From: Brevibacillus_H sp049846925
Lineage (GTDB): Bacteria > Bacillota > Bacilli > Brevibacillales > Brevibacillaceae
Direction: 5' to 3'
NCBI RefSeq assembly: GCF_049846925.1
Contig: NZ_JBNCMT010000025.1
Span: 21,449 to 85,448, forward strand
DNA: 64,000 nt
Shown: positions 23,139 to 31,073 of the stretch, piece by piece
How the letters are laid out: the number at the start of each line of letters is the position of its first letter
Numbering within the stretch: position 1 is the first letter of the stretch
Notes under the pieces: generated by a model
What the model was told of the DNA's origin: nothing
Database searches by the model: none
Seen by the model: only the letters and a program-made list of their open reading frames with translations
Position numbers and translations under genes: made by a program

Positions 23139-24230
23139 TTATAAATTTCCACGTAACTCCTGCTCACGCTCCAATGCTTCAAACAGCGCTTTGAAATTTC
23201 CGTTACCAAAACGTCTGCTTCCTTTGCGTTGGATAATCTCAAAAAACAGGGTCGGTCTGTCGACCAGCGGCTTACTAAACAACTGAAGCAAATAGCCTTC
23301 ATCATCACGGTCAACCAGAATGCGCAACCCTTTCAGTTGCTCCATGTTCTCTTCGATGGCACCTACCCTCTCTTGCAATTCCTCATAGTAGGTATCAGGC
23401 ACATACAAAAAGTCAATTCCGTTGGCACGCAGCTTGGAGACAGTATCGACAATATCGTTGGTCAAAAGAGCAATATGCTGGACGCCAGGTCCTTTGTAGA
23501 AGTCAAGGAACTCCTGAATTTGAGATTTGCGTCGTCCCTCTGCTGGCTCGTTAATCGGGAATTTGATCCGTCCAGTACCACTTTGCATCACTTTGGACAT
23601 CAAGGCAGAGTATTCGGTTGAGATATCGTCATCATCGAAGTTTTGAGTAGCTGTAAAGCCCATGACTTTTTCGTAATAGCCAACCCACTCATCCATCACC
23701 TCTACATTGCCGACAATGTGGTCAATGCCAATCAAACCCGTGCTCTCTCCCTTGAAAGGCGATTCATATGCCTTGAATTCGGGGAAAAACGCTCCCTTGT
23801 AGTTGCTTCTCTCGATAAACGAGTGGATGGTGTCACCATACGTGGCAATGGTAGCTTTTTTCACTGTTCCGAATTCATCCGAGTATTCGGTTGGCTCACT
23901 GATTGGAATGGCTCCACGAGTTACTGCTTCATGGAATGCTTTTTCACAGTCTTCGACACGAAGAGCGATATCTTTTACGCCCTCACCATGTTTCCTGATG
24001 AATTCAGCAATCGGATGTTCTGGGGCAAGTGCGCCGGACAGGACAAAGGTGATGTGATTTTGTTTCAGTACATAGGAAACCTTTTCACGAGAGCCTGTTT
24101 CCAAACCGGCATAGGCAAACGCTTCAAAGCCAAATGCTTTCGTGAAGAAATGCATAGCCTGTTTGGCATTGCCTACATATAGCTCCACATAATCCCAATC
24201 CTGAATTGGAAAAAAGTCAGTTGTGCTCAT
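23139..24230 (-). CDS. hppD: 4-hydroxyphenylpyruvate dioxygenase
   Basis: HPPD converts 4-hydroxyphenylpyruvate to homogentisate in tyrosine breakdown. The 363-residue protein has two vicinal-oxygen-chelate domains. The iron ligands are the His in GLIGIDHIVGNV (about residue 170), the His in GPGVQHIALLT (about 250) and the Glu in LFFEIIQR (about 331). The QSGTGRIKFPINEP stretch is typical. AGGAGG precedes the ATG. No homogentisate dioxygenase or other tyrosine gene lies next to it, so its pathway partners must be elsewhere, or the product serves as a pigment or quinone precursor. Confidence 0.95.
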   Translation of the reverse strand: MSTTDFFPIQDWDYVELYVGNAKQAMHFFTKAFGFEAFAYAGLETGSREKVSYVLKQNHITFVLSGALAPEHPIAEFIRKHGEGVKDIALRVEDCEKAFHEAVTRGAIPISEPTEYSDEFGTVKKATIATYGDTIHSFIERSNYKGAFFPEFKAYESPFKGESTGLIGIDHIVGNVEVMDEWVGYYEKVMGFTATQNFDDDDISTEYSALMSKVMQSGTGRIKFPINEPAEGRRKSQIQEFLDFYKGPGVQHIALLTNDIVDTVSKLRANGIDFLYVPDTYYEELQERVGAIEENMEQLKGLRILVDRDDEGYLLQLFSKPLVDRPTLFFEIIQRKGSRRFGNGNFKALFEALEREQELRGNL

Positions 24231-24453
24231 TCACTCAGCCTCCTGTGATAAATATCACATTTTTCTTACAATTATAATGGAAGCGCTTACCAGTGCAAGA
24301 GTGTGGGGTGACGCTTAAAAGCTTTTATCCATTAAAGAAGTCCTCTAGTATTCTACGCCACTCTTGAAACCACTCCAAAACAAATGGGAATCTATGGTAT
24401 GATTGAATTATTGCTATTCTCCATTTCTGCTGACCATTGAAAGGAGCCACTTT

Positions 24454-25152
24454 ATGCAAAGTAAAAAAAGCAACTGGAATTCGAGTGTTCTAAAGCAATG
24501 GAATCACAACGCCGCCGATTGGCATTCTCGCAGCGAAAATATGTGGGAATCCGGCAGCCGTAAAACAGTACTCCCCCTCTTTACAAAGCTGGTTCGTCCT
24601 GAATCAGGGGCTGTTCTTGATGCTGGTTGTGGAGATGGCTATGGCAGTTGGAAACTGGCGGTGCAAGGGTATACAGTTACTGGGGTAGATTTGTCAGAGG
24701 AAATGGTGGAGCTTGCCAGAGAGAGGTTTCAGCCACAGCTTGCTCTTTCATTCGACACAGGTGACGTCACTCAGTTGCCCTATCATTCATCTTCCTTTGC
24801 CGGTATACTGGCAATTAACGTAATTGAATGGACAGAATCTCCTCTCTACACATTGCACGAATTGTCACGGTTGTTGAAACCAGGTGGAGTATTGCTCCTA
24901 GGCATCCTTGGCCCGACCGCTGCGCCACGGACACACAGTTATCGCAGACTGTACGGTGAACCTACGATCCAAAACACCTTGATGCCATGGGAAGCCAGTC
25001 AGCTCGCACTGGAAAATGGTTTTGAATTGATTGTAGAACAGCCCGTGTACAAAGAAGGTGTAACTCCTGAGCTTGCCGAACATTTGTCACTAGAGCTTCA
25101 GCAGGCGCTCAGCTTTTTGACTTTGCTTGCGTTACGAAAAGTTTCCTCTTGA
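24454..25152 (+). CDS. Class I SAM-dependent methyltransferase
   Basis: The 232-residue protein has the Rossmann SAM-binding motif VLDAGCGDGYGSWKLA near residue 57, then GVDLSEEMVELAR (motif II) and a post-motif LKPGGVLLLGILG. It resembles the Methyltransf_11 group; the substrate is not apparent. ATG at 24454 follows AAAGGAG at seven bases, so the longer frame from 24403 is not used. A bidirectional terminator separates it from the 3D-domain gene. Confidence 0.85.
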   Translation: MQSKKSNWNSSVLKQWNHNAADWHSRSENMWESGSRKTVLPLFTKLVRPESGAVLDAGCGDGYGSWKLAVQGYTVTGVDLSEEMVELARERFQPQLALSFDTGDVTQLPYHSSSFAGILAINVIEWTESPLYTLHELSRLLKPGGVLLLGILGPTAAPRTHSYRRLYGEPTIQNTLMPWEASQLALENGFELIVEQPVYKEGVTPELAEHLSLELQQALSFLTLLALRKVSS

Positions 25153-25177
25153 AGGTTTGTTACATACGAAAAAAAAT

Positions 25178-25224
25178 GCCCACCCGACTTGTACGTTCGC
25201 ACAGTCGAGGTGGGCTTCATTTTG
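25178..25224. terminator. Bidirectional terminator
   Basis: GCCCACCcGACT pairs with AGTCgaGGTGGGC; A-rich and T-rich flanks on both sides let it serve the methyltransferase gene and the convergent LysM-3D gene. Confidence 0.75.
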
Positions 25225-25231
25225 TCATTTG

Positions 25232-25891
25232 TTACTTTTTCAAAACGTAGACCTTTACGTTTTGAATCCCAAAATCAATCGCATGTTCCAAACCTGGAAT
25301 GAAAATATCGACTTTAGGGCCTTTTACCGCACTTCCGATATCCACGGCTTTCCCCATTATTCCGCTGCCAATCACTGGATTCGCCTTGTACCCCGTTATG
25401 TAAACGGTAGAACCTAGTGGAATAATAGATGGGTCGACTGCAATACTTCCCACTTTTAGTTGGTTTCCGAAATAATCCCGCCCAGCGTAGCCTCCGTTCT
25501 CGGCGGCCGATGCTGTATAAGCTGTTGCTTTGGCAGCAATTATCCGTTCATAGTGGACTGTCTTTCCTGCATAAGTGGTGACGGTCGGTACGGCTTTCGC
25601 TGCTTGTTCCTTTTTCTCTGCTGATAGCGCCTTTGGCTGAGGCACTTCTTGTTGTTTTGGCTGTTCTGGAAGTTGAATAACCGCTCCAGGAACAAGTCGA
25701 TTCGGGTCTTTCTCGTCATTTGCTTTCAACAATTCTTTCAGTGAAAGCTGATACAACTTGGAGATTTTCCAGAAGGTATCTCCCTTTGCGATCACATGCG
25801 TGTCTTCAGCAGCAAATGCACTGGATGACATGCCCGTGAGTAACAACCCCAAGCTTACTGCAAGCAGGGTTCTGGAAAAGCTTTTCTTCAA
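25232..25891 (-). CDS. LysM-3D domain cell-wall protein (YocH type)
   Basis: This 219-residue secreted protein has a signal peptide (to SSAFA, residue 27), one LysM module (VIAKGDTFWKISKLYQLSLKELLKAN, about residues 33-75) that binds peptidoglycan, a linker, and a C-terminal 3D domain (about 120-215) with the three aspartates in AVDPSIIPLG, KAVDIGSAVKGPKVDIFIP. Such proteins are muramidase-like wall hydrolases. The start is TTG with GGAGGAGAG. The 5' leader is a c-di-AMP riboswitch, as in related wall hydrolase genes, so low c-di-AMP should favour expression. Confidence 0.88.
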   Translation of the reverse strand: MKKSFSRTLLAVSLGLLLTGMSSSAFAAEDTHVIAKGDTFWKISKLYQLSLKELLKANDEKDPNRLVPGAVIQLPEQPKQQEVPQPKALSAEKKEQAAKAVPTVTTYAGKTVHYERIIAAKATAYTASAAENGGYAGRDYFGNQLKVGSIAVDPSIIPLGSTVYITGYKANPVIGSGIMGKAVDIGSAVKGPKVDIFIPGLEHAIDFGIQNVKVYVLKK

Positions 25892-25905
25892 TTATACTCT
25901 CCTCC

Positions 25906-26122
25906 TGAGCCTACGAGGTTAGCTGTCGGATTCGGATTAAGGAGTAACCCGTTGCATAAGAGGAATTTCAAAAAGTCCGGAAAACATCCTCCTTTTTGAA
26001 TTTGATCTTATCGCAATTCACCCCAAAGGATTTCAAAAAGCAGAAATCCTTATTTGCATCCGCTCAAGTGATTGCCACTGAACGAATGCTTGTCCCCCGC
26101 ACTTTTTCAAGTTTCGGCTAAT
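25906..26122 (-). promoter_or_regulatory. c-di-AMP (ydaO/yuaA-type) riboswitch with a repeat inserted in one stem
   Basis: On the minus strand the conserved blocks appear in order: AGCC of P1, ACTTGAAAAAGT hairpin, GCGGGGGAC, a long GCATTCG/CGGATGC stem, GGATTTC/GAAATCC hairpin, TTTGGGGTGAATTGC, ACGGGTTA, AATCCGAATCCGACAGC and TAACCTCGTAGGCT, whose GGCT closes P1. This is the ydaO aptamer, which binds c-di-AMP. The stem TGCgATAAG/CTTATGCA has its tip extended by the palindromic repeat at 25967-26000. The ribosome site GGAGGAG starts two bases after P1 and no terminator lies between, so control is probably at translation. Confidence 0.9.
25967..26000 (-). repeat. GTTCAAAAAG-family repeat, short copy inside the riboswitch
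   Basis: The 34-bp copy reads, on the minus strand, TTCAAAAAGGAGGAT, TTTTCC, then GGACTTTTTGAA. Its two ends match the ends of the 141-bp copy at 142-282 (GTTCAAAAAGGAGGAC and GGACTTTTTGAAC). It extends a variable stem of the c-di-AMP aptamer. Confidence 0.8.
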
Positions 26123-26252
26123 TTTTTTTGCAAAAACGTACCGACGATTTCCAAAAAGTTGGATATGATCGCGGTACTCTATTCAAGTTAGCATAATGTT
26201 ACCAGCACGCAAATGATCAAAATATGGTAATGATGGAACCTGAAGTGACTGA

Positions 26253-26462
26253 CTAAAATTTCTTCGCTTCCACAATTTGATTGATCTCGATCGATTGTCG
26301 CTGAACTTTCCCCCCAGGAATGGGACATTCGAACTGTAATGATTCAGAGCCGATCTCTGTTAGTTTTCCCTTGATTGTCCGTCCGGTTTGACTGGTAACG
26401 AAGTAGTCCTTATTTACCACAAACAAAACCGGAGTGCCGTTAATCTGTATCGTCTTGATCAT
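26253..26462 (-). CDS. Conserved small hypothetical protein
   Basis: The 69-residue cytosolic protein starts MIKTIQINGTPVLFVVNKDYFV and reads as a compact beta-rich domain with alternating hydrophobics (GKLTEIGSESLQFECPIP). AAAGGTGTGG serves as ribosome site. I do not recognise a family. It is upstream of the riboswitch region on the same strand, but the riboswitch has its own upstream space. Confidence 0.65.
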   Translation of the reverse strand: MIKTIQINGTPVLFVVNKDYFVTSQTGRTIKGKLTEIGSESLQFECPIPGGKVQRQSIEINQIVEAKKF

Positions 26463-26551
26463 TTATTCCACACCTTTTTGAGAATTTCATATCGAATAAC
26501 CATAACTTATTCTTGAGGTAGTTTCAATACAGATTTGAAGGTAATTTTACA

Positions 26552-26592
26552 AAAAAAAGACTACGGCCCCAAATCTGGCCAATAGTCCTTTA
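26552..26592 (-). terminator. Terminator of the soluble chemoreceptor gene
   Basis: On the minus strand GACTAttGGCC pairs with GGCCgTAGTC and is followed by seven T. Confidence 0.8.
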
Positions 26593-26604
26593 TCACTACC
26601 TCGA

Positions 26605-27549
26605 TTATCCTTTAAGCATATTCTTCAGTTCTTTGACGCTCTCTTCCAATGCTTCGTCCACTACGCTTGCTTCTTTCACATGCAGGACAATTTGGTCGTG
26701 CACTTCATCAAGCAATCCCTTGGCTTGGGTGGTCTGCTCGGCAATATCATCAGCAAGTGCTTTCTGGTTGCGGATGATCGTCATTACACCGCCAACCTCT
26801 TCACTTACTTTGCCAAATGCATCTACGATTTCATCCATTTTCTCGGATGCAACTTTTGTAATAGTTAAACCACTCTTGATAGCGGTAGTGCTTTTTTCAG
26901 AATTGGACAGTGCAACCTTGGTCTCTTGCTGGATGGTTTCAATCAGTTGGGCGATGCTTTTCGTAGAATTCGCCGTCATTTCTGCCAATTTACGAACCTC
27001 ATCGGCAACAACCGCAAAACCACGTCCCTGTTCTCCTGCACGAGCTGCTTCAATTGCCGCATTGAGAGCAAGCAAATTGGTCTGGCTGGCGATATCACTG
27101 ATTACCTGAACGATGCTGGTAATCTCGGTGGAACGTTCCTCCAGACGACTCATGGAAAGCGAGCTTTGAGCGGATTCCTGTTCCAATGTAGCTATGACAG
27201 AAACCACATCCTCCAACGCCTTTTTCCCTTCCTGAGAGCGGACGACCGATTGATTGGAGATCCCGGTTAACTTCTCGCCTCGTGCGAATAACTGGTTGGC
27301 CGATTGGTCTGATGCTTCGCTAATGGATTGAATCTGTTCAACCGTATTTTTCACCCGATTGGTTAGTCTGGCAAGCTCTCCATGTTGATTGTTTACGATT
27401 CCGTGCTGATGAATAATTCTGCCCATTCGTTCATACTGGCTTTGTATCTCTTTTTTGAGTTCCTTTTCAGCATTATTTACCACTGGCGTCGGTGCTTGAA
27501 TCGTTGCTGCTACTTCTGCTTCCACACTTTTATTCTTTTTCCAAAACAT
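26605..27549 (-). CDS. Soluble methyl-accepting chemotaxis-like protein
   Basis: The 314-residue protein has no membrane helix. From about residue 70 it is a long coiled coil with the MCP signalling hairpin, ISDIASQTNLLALNAAIEAARAGEQGRGFAVVADEVRKLAE, near residues 150-190, which contacts CheA and CheW. The first 60 residues are short and charged, with a His-rich stretch (RIIHQHGIVNNQHGELARL) and no recognised sensor domain. The gene follows, after 21 bp, a four-helix membrane protein on the same strand, which may supply the sensing or anchoring part. Confidence 0.9.
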   Translation of the reverse strand: MFWKKNKSVEAEVAATIQAPTPVVNNAEKELKKEIQSQYERMGRIIHQHGIVNNQHGELARLTNRVKNTVEQIQSISEASDQSANQLFARGEKLTGISNQSVVRSQEGKKALEDVVSVIATLEQESAQSSLSMSRLEERSTEITSIVQVISDIASQTNLLALNAAIEAARAGEQGRGFAVVADEVRKLAEMTANSTKSIAQLIETIQQETKVALSNSEKSTTAIKSGLTITKVASEKMDEIVDAFGKVSEEVGGVMTIIRNQKALADDIAEQTTQAKGLLDEVHDQIVLHVKEASVVDEALEESVKELKNMLKG

Positions 27550-27570
27550 ACTGGTCCCTCCAATATATAT

Positions 27571-28329
27571 TTACGATTGCACATCTCGATGCCCAAAAAC
27601 TCTTGATTCCATCACTCCTGGATGTTGTTTCGCAAGAGTAAGCAAGTTTTCCAGGAAATAATAATGACCTTCTAACATTTCCACATCTTTGCGTTCAAAC
27701 CGTTCTGCTTGCAGGAATTGTTGCATTTCAAGAATAAACCGATCCATTTTTCCATGAAATTCATTTGCATTGAGCATCTGATCGACTTCTGGGTACAAGG
27801 TCTTGAGACGGACAATTTCACTATGTACCTTCGTTGCCTCTAAAATGTACTGGTAGGCGCTTCGTTCATAGGAAGCAGAAGTAGCCAGACTCTCTTGCCT
27901 GCGAGATTCACGCAAAGCTGCGAGATACGTGATAAAATGAAAAATGGTGAGAAACAGCGGGCCCAAAAAAAGAATGATGCCGGCCTTGTAGACATGTTCA
28001 TTACCCACGTTATAGATCATGAGAAACAAGTGAAACAAAATGGCTCCCAACCATACATAGATGATGATTTGATGATTGACCAGACCTGCTTCCTCTTGCC
28101 GTGAAAAAACAAACGTCAGTCCAAGCAGGTAGAAAGCGAGCAGGGTAAAGCTTGCACTGAACAGTGCCATTTCCATCTCTTGCAACCATTCGGCTTGCTC
28201 AGGTATCTTTATAAAGAACTCAAACAAAAGTACGAAGACAGAAAAAAGCAATCCCATTATCCAAAAAAGGCTCACGTCTCCATCCACGCGCTTTTGGGTT
28301 CTATGTTTTTCGACACGGGATACTTTCAA
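27571..28329 (-). CDS. Hypothetical four-helix membrane protein next to the chemoreceptor-like gene
   Basis: The 252-residue protein has four hydrophobic helices (about residues 20-42, 52-75, 88-106, 115-138) followed by a 110-residue cytoplasmic, helical tail (RRQESLATSASYERSAYQYILEATKVHSEIVRLK and so on). The start is TTG at 28329 with GAGGTGAAA upstream. It is upstream of the soluble MCP-like gene by 21 bp, so the two should be co-transcribed. I recognise no family. A membrane partner for the soluble signalling protein is plausible, but this is inference. Confidence 0.65.
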   Translation of the reverse strand: MKVSRVEKHRTQKRVDGDVSLFWIMGLLFSVFVLLFEFFIKIPEQAEWLQEMEMALFSASFTLLAFYLLGLTFVFSRQEEAGLVNHQIIIYVWLGAILFHLFLMIYNVGNEHVYKAGIILFLGPLFLTIFHFITYLAALRESRRQESLATSASYERSAYQYILEATKVHSEIVRLKTLYPEVDQMLNANEFHGKMDRFILEMQQFLQAERFERKDVEMLEGHYYFLENLLTLAKQHPGVMESRVFGHRDVQS

Positions 28330-28413
28330 GGTAATTTCACCTCACATACATGTGATCTTCGACATGGTTCTTCATTTTTCCTCTATTTCGATACCCTTGT
28401 TACGGAGGCTTAT

Positions 28414-29835
28414 ATGCAACGTCAATTACCCGTTCCATTTATCAATCGAATGCAACAACTGCTAGGAGAGCAGTATCAAACATTTCACGACAGCTACAGC
28501 CATTCTGCCTGGCATGGCCTGCGGGTGAATCCATTAAAGATTGATACAGAACTTCTTCGAGAAATGGTTCCCTTTTCACTGCGCCCCGTTCCCTGGTGTG
28601 CGGAGGGATTCTATTATTCAGGGGAGGATCGTCCAGGGAAACACCCCTACCACTCAGCAGGTCTCTACTATTTACAAGAACCAAGTGCCATGTCTGTAGC
28701 TGCGGCGCTCGCCGCCCAACCGGGAGAAGTTGTGCTTGATCTGTGTGCCGCTCCAGGAGGGAAATCAACGCAACTGACAGCAGCACTGCAAGGTGAGGGA
28801 CTTCTCATCTCTAACGAAATCCATCCCATCAGGGCAAAGGCTCTCTCTGAAAACATCGAACGTCTGGGCATAACCAATGCGCTTGTCACCAATGAAACAC
28901 CGGAGCGATTGGCGATGTTTTTCCCGCACTTTTTTGATCGAATCCTGGTCGATGCTCCTTGTTCGGGAGAGGGAATGTTTCGGAAGCTGCCAGAAGCCAT
29001 CGATGACTGGTCAGAAGCCAAAGTGCTTAAATGTCATCTGATGCAAGTGGATATTCTTGAGGCAGCACATGCCATGCTGAAGCCTGGTGGAGCTATGGTC
29101 TATTCTACCTGTACCTTTGCACCGTTGGAGAATGAGATCACCCTTGCGAAGTTCCTTGATGCTCACCCCGAATACGTCATCGAGACCGTGCCACATGCCT
29201 CCTGTTTCTCACCAGGACATCCTGATTGGGCACCTGGTGCGGACCCCAGTCTGGCAAAGTCGGCACGTCTCTGGCCGCATTTATTAGAAGGCGAAGGTCA
29301 CTTCGTAGCCAAACTGACCAAATCACTGGAAGAGACGGAATCTGCTGAAAGACTGGCAGGCTCGAAACGACAGAAAGGCAAAAAGCAAGGAAAGCAAGCG
29401 GCTGCAATTTCCAAAGAAGCACTTGCTGCTTGGGCTACTTTCGCCAAGGATGCTGCTGCTAGTCTGGAAGGCCGTGTCTCCCCTGATTCTCTAATCTTAT
29501 TCGGTGAACAGTTGTACCACCTTCCTCAAGCACAGTTGCCTCTGGAAGGGTTGAAAATTGTCCGCGCGGGCTGGCATCTGGGCACAGTGAAAAAAAACCG
29601 GATGGAACCCTCTCATGCACTTGCGTTAGCGCTACGAAAAGAGGATGTTTCCCGCTCGATTAACTTTAGTGCCGATGATCCCATGCTACTGCGCTATCTG
29701 AAAGGAGAAAGTGTTACCGTTTCCGGGAAAAATGGCTGGACGTTGGTTACAGTCGACGGATTTTCACTCGGATGGGGAAAAATGGTGGATGGACAATTGA
29801 AAAATCATTACCCCAAGGGGCTTCGCTGGCTGTAG
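28414..29835 (+). CDS. RsmF/YebU-type rRNA (cytosine-5) methyltransferase
   Basis: The 473-residue enzyme has the RsmB/NOL1/NOP2/Sun core: SAM binding in VLDLCAAPGGKSTQL (about residue 105), the motif IV cysteine in DAPCSGEGMFRK, and the motif VI catalytic cysteine in VYSTCTFAPLENE. A C-terminal domain of about 150 residues (PUA-like) with KKNRMEPSHALAL follows, as in RsmF, which methylates C1407 of 16S rRNA in E. coli. The ATG at 28414 has GGAGG at five bases; the frame open to 28180 overlaps the divergent gene and is not coding. Confidence 0.88.
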   Translation: MQRQLPVPFINRMQQLLGEQYQTFHDSYSHSAWHGLRVNPLKIDTELLREMVPFSLRPVPWCAEGFYYSGEDRPGKHPYHSAGLYYLQEPSAMSVAAALAAQPGEVVLDLCAAPGGKSTQLTAALQGEGLLISNEIHPIRAKALSENIERLGITNALVTNETPERLAMFFPHFFDRILVDAPCSGEGMFRKLPEAIDDWSEAKVLKCHLMQVDILEAAHAMLKPGGAMVYSTCTFAPLENEITLAKFLDAHPEYVIETVPHASCFSPGHPDWAPGADPSLAKSARLWPHLLEGEGHFVAKLTKSLEETESAERLAGSKRQKGKKQGKQAAAISKEALAAWATFAKDAAASLEGRVSPDSLILFGEQLYHLPQAQLPLEGLKIVRAGWHLGTVKKNRMEPSHALALALRKEDVSRSINFSADDPMLLRYLKGESVTVSGKNGWTLVTVDGFSLGWGKMVDGQLKNHYPKGLRWL

Positions 29836-29866
29836 AGTACTCTACCTGACAGCTTTGAAAAAAAAA

Positions 29867-29903
29867 AGGCCTACGATTCTGATTGGATCGTAGGTCTTTT
29901 TAC
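29867..29903. terminator. Bidirectional terminator
   Basis: GGCCTACGAT pairs with ATCGTAGGTC; A-run before and TTTTTACG after. It serves the methyltransferase gene and the convergent zinc-finger/HTH gene. Confidence 0.75.
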
Positions 29904-29905
29904 GC

Positions 29906-30142
29906 TTATCTGGTTCTTCTATCATCACTTCGATAGAGTAATCCATCTCGCAAATACTTGGTTATTTTCGAAACGGAGATTCCTGTCGCATTCGCCACCT
30001 GCATGGCATTTGAATTCGGATTGGATCTGAGAAAGTCCTTTACTAGTTTATATTCACTCTTTTCCTTGTCATTGCAAAACGTACAATAATCAAGGTTAGA
30101 TGGTTTCGGGCATCCGCAGACCGAACAAACTTCTTCGCTCAT
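29906..30142 (-). CDS. Small zinc-ribbon/helix-turn-helix protein, YvyF-like
   Basis: The 78-residue protein has a CxxC...CxxC zinc ribbon (CSVCGCPKPSNLDYCTFC, residues about 6-23) followed by a helical stretch and a helix-turn-helix-like segment (MQVANATGISVSKITKYLRDGLL). This resembles the short regulators of the flagellar-region YvyF/TIGR03826 type, but it lies far from any flagellar gene here. ATG at 30142 follows GGGGAGAG; TTG at 30148 is an alternative. Confidence 0.65.
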   Translation of the reverse strand: MSEEVCSVCGCPKPSNLDYCTFCNDKEKSEYKLVKDFLRSNPNSNAMQVANATGISVSKITKYLRDGLLYRSDDRRTR

Positions 30143-30274
30143 CGACAATCTCTCCCCTTGTAATAACGGTCCTGTTGTACTCTCTATTTTTTCTAGTTCC
30201 CGTTTCCCAATTCTCCCAAACTACTAAAAGTAATTTTACTTCTATTATGGGAAAAACGCCACAAGGGATTCTAA

Positions 30275-30892
30275 TTATTTGTCGAATGTTAGCAGCAACA
30301 TGCGTAAGCCAAAGAAGAGAAAGACTAGACCTAGCAGAAGATGAAATATCTTTTGAACGGCAGGTCGAAACAAAAATGAGAGCGTCTTCCCAATATAGAC
30401 AATGAGAGACAAGAACAGAAGTGTGGAAAAAACGCAGCCTAGAGAAAATAAGGGAAGAGAGAAAATCTGCACATTGTTCATGTGGGAAGATGCCAGCAAT
30501 GCTCCAAAGATGCCCGCCCAAAACAGAATCGTCAACGGGTTGGTGAGGGTCAGCACAACTCCATACCAGAACGGATTACCCTTAACCAAACGATGATGGG
30601 AAGCTTTTCCTGCCGAGCGAAGATAACTGATTCCAAAATAAATGAGAAGTCCCCCACCCAACAAAACGAGTAAATTCCGCAGTTGTTCTATCTCCAATAG
30701 ACGATCCATTCCAAGACTGGCCGCTACGATGTAAAGAGCATCAACGATCGTTACACCAAGCACCATCTGCAACGCTTTTTTATAGCCTTCCGTCATGGCA
30801 AGCTGTAAAACAGTCAAGCATACGGGGCCGATGGATAATTGCAGAGACATCCCAAATAAAAGCCCTTCACCGAAACTGATGATTCCCTCCAT
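30275..30892 (-). CDS. LysE/RhtB family amino-acid exporter
   Basis: The 205-residue membrane protein has six hydrophobic segments and the family opening FGMSLQLSIGPVCLTVLQLAMTEGYKKALQMVLGVTIVDALYI. A second motif is NPLTILFWAGIFGALL. It likely exports an amino acid or a related metabolite by proton antiport; the substrate is unknown. The ATG follows GGAGAGGGATGA. The gene stands alone. Confidence 0.88.
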   Translation of the reverse strand: MEGIISFGEGLLFGMSLQLSIGPVCLTVLQLAMTEGYKKALQMVLGVTIVDALYIVAASLGMDRLLEIEQLRNLLVLLGGGLLIYFGISYLRSAGKASHHRLVKGNPFWYGVVLTLTNPLTILFWAGIFGALLASSHMNNVQIFSLPLFSLGCVFSTLLFLSLIVYIGKTLSFLFRPAVQKIFHLLLGLVFLFFGLRMLLLTFDK

Positions 30893-31017
30893 TTGCAGTC
30901 ATCCCTCTCCTGCGTTTTTTTGCCATTATAATGGTTTGTATAAATATTTTATATACTTAGAGCTTGATTCGATAATTTTTTAAGTTAATGTGATAAAACA
31001 TTTATTTTTTAAACAAA

Positions 31018-31058
31018 GAAAACCCTTCGCCACATCGGCAAAGGGTTTTGCATCGCTT
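31018..31058 (-). terminator. Terminator of the helicase gene
   Basis: AAAACCCTTtGCC pairs with GGCgAAGGGTTTT; the minus strand continues with CTTTGTTT. Confidence 0.75.
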
Positions 31059-31073
31059 ACGATTTTTTGTTTT

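Noticed and set aside
26022..26051. Separate hairpin GGATTTC/GAAATCC as a terminator
   Set aside because: It fits as an internal helix of the c-di-AMP aptamer and has no T-run.
28180..28413. Open reading frame upstream of the rRNA methyltransferase
   Set aside because: The frame runs on 234 bases ahead of ATG 28414, but it overlaps the divergent membrane protein gene and lacks a ribosome site; the real start has GGAGG five bases upstream.
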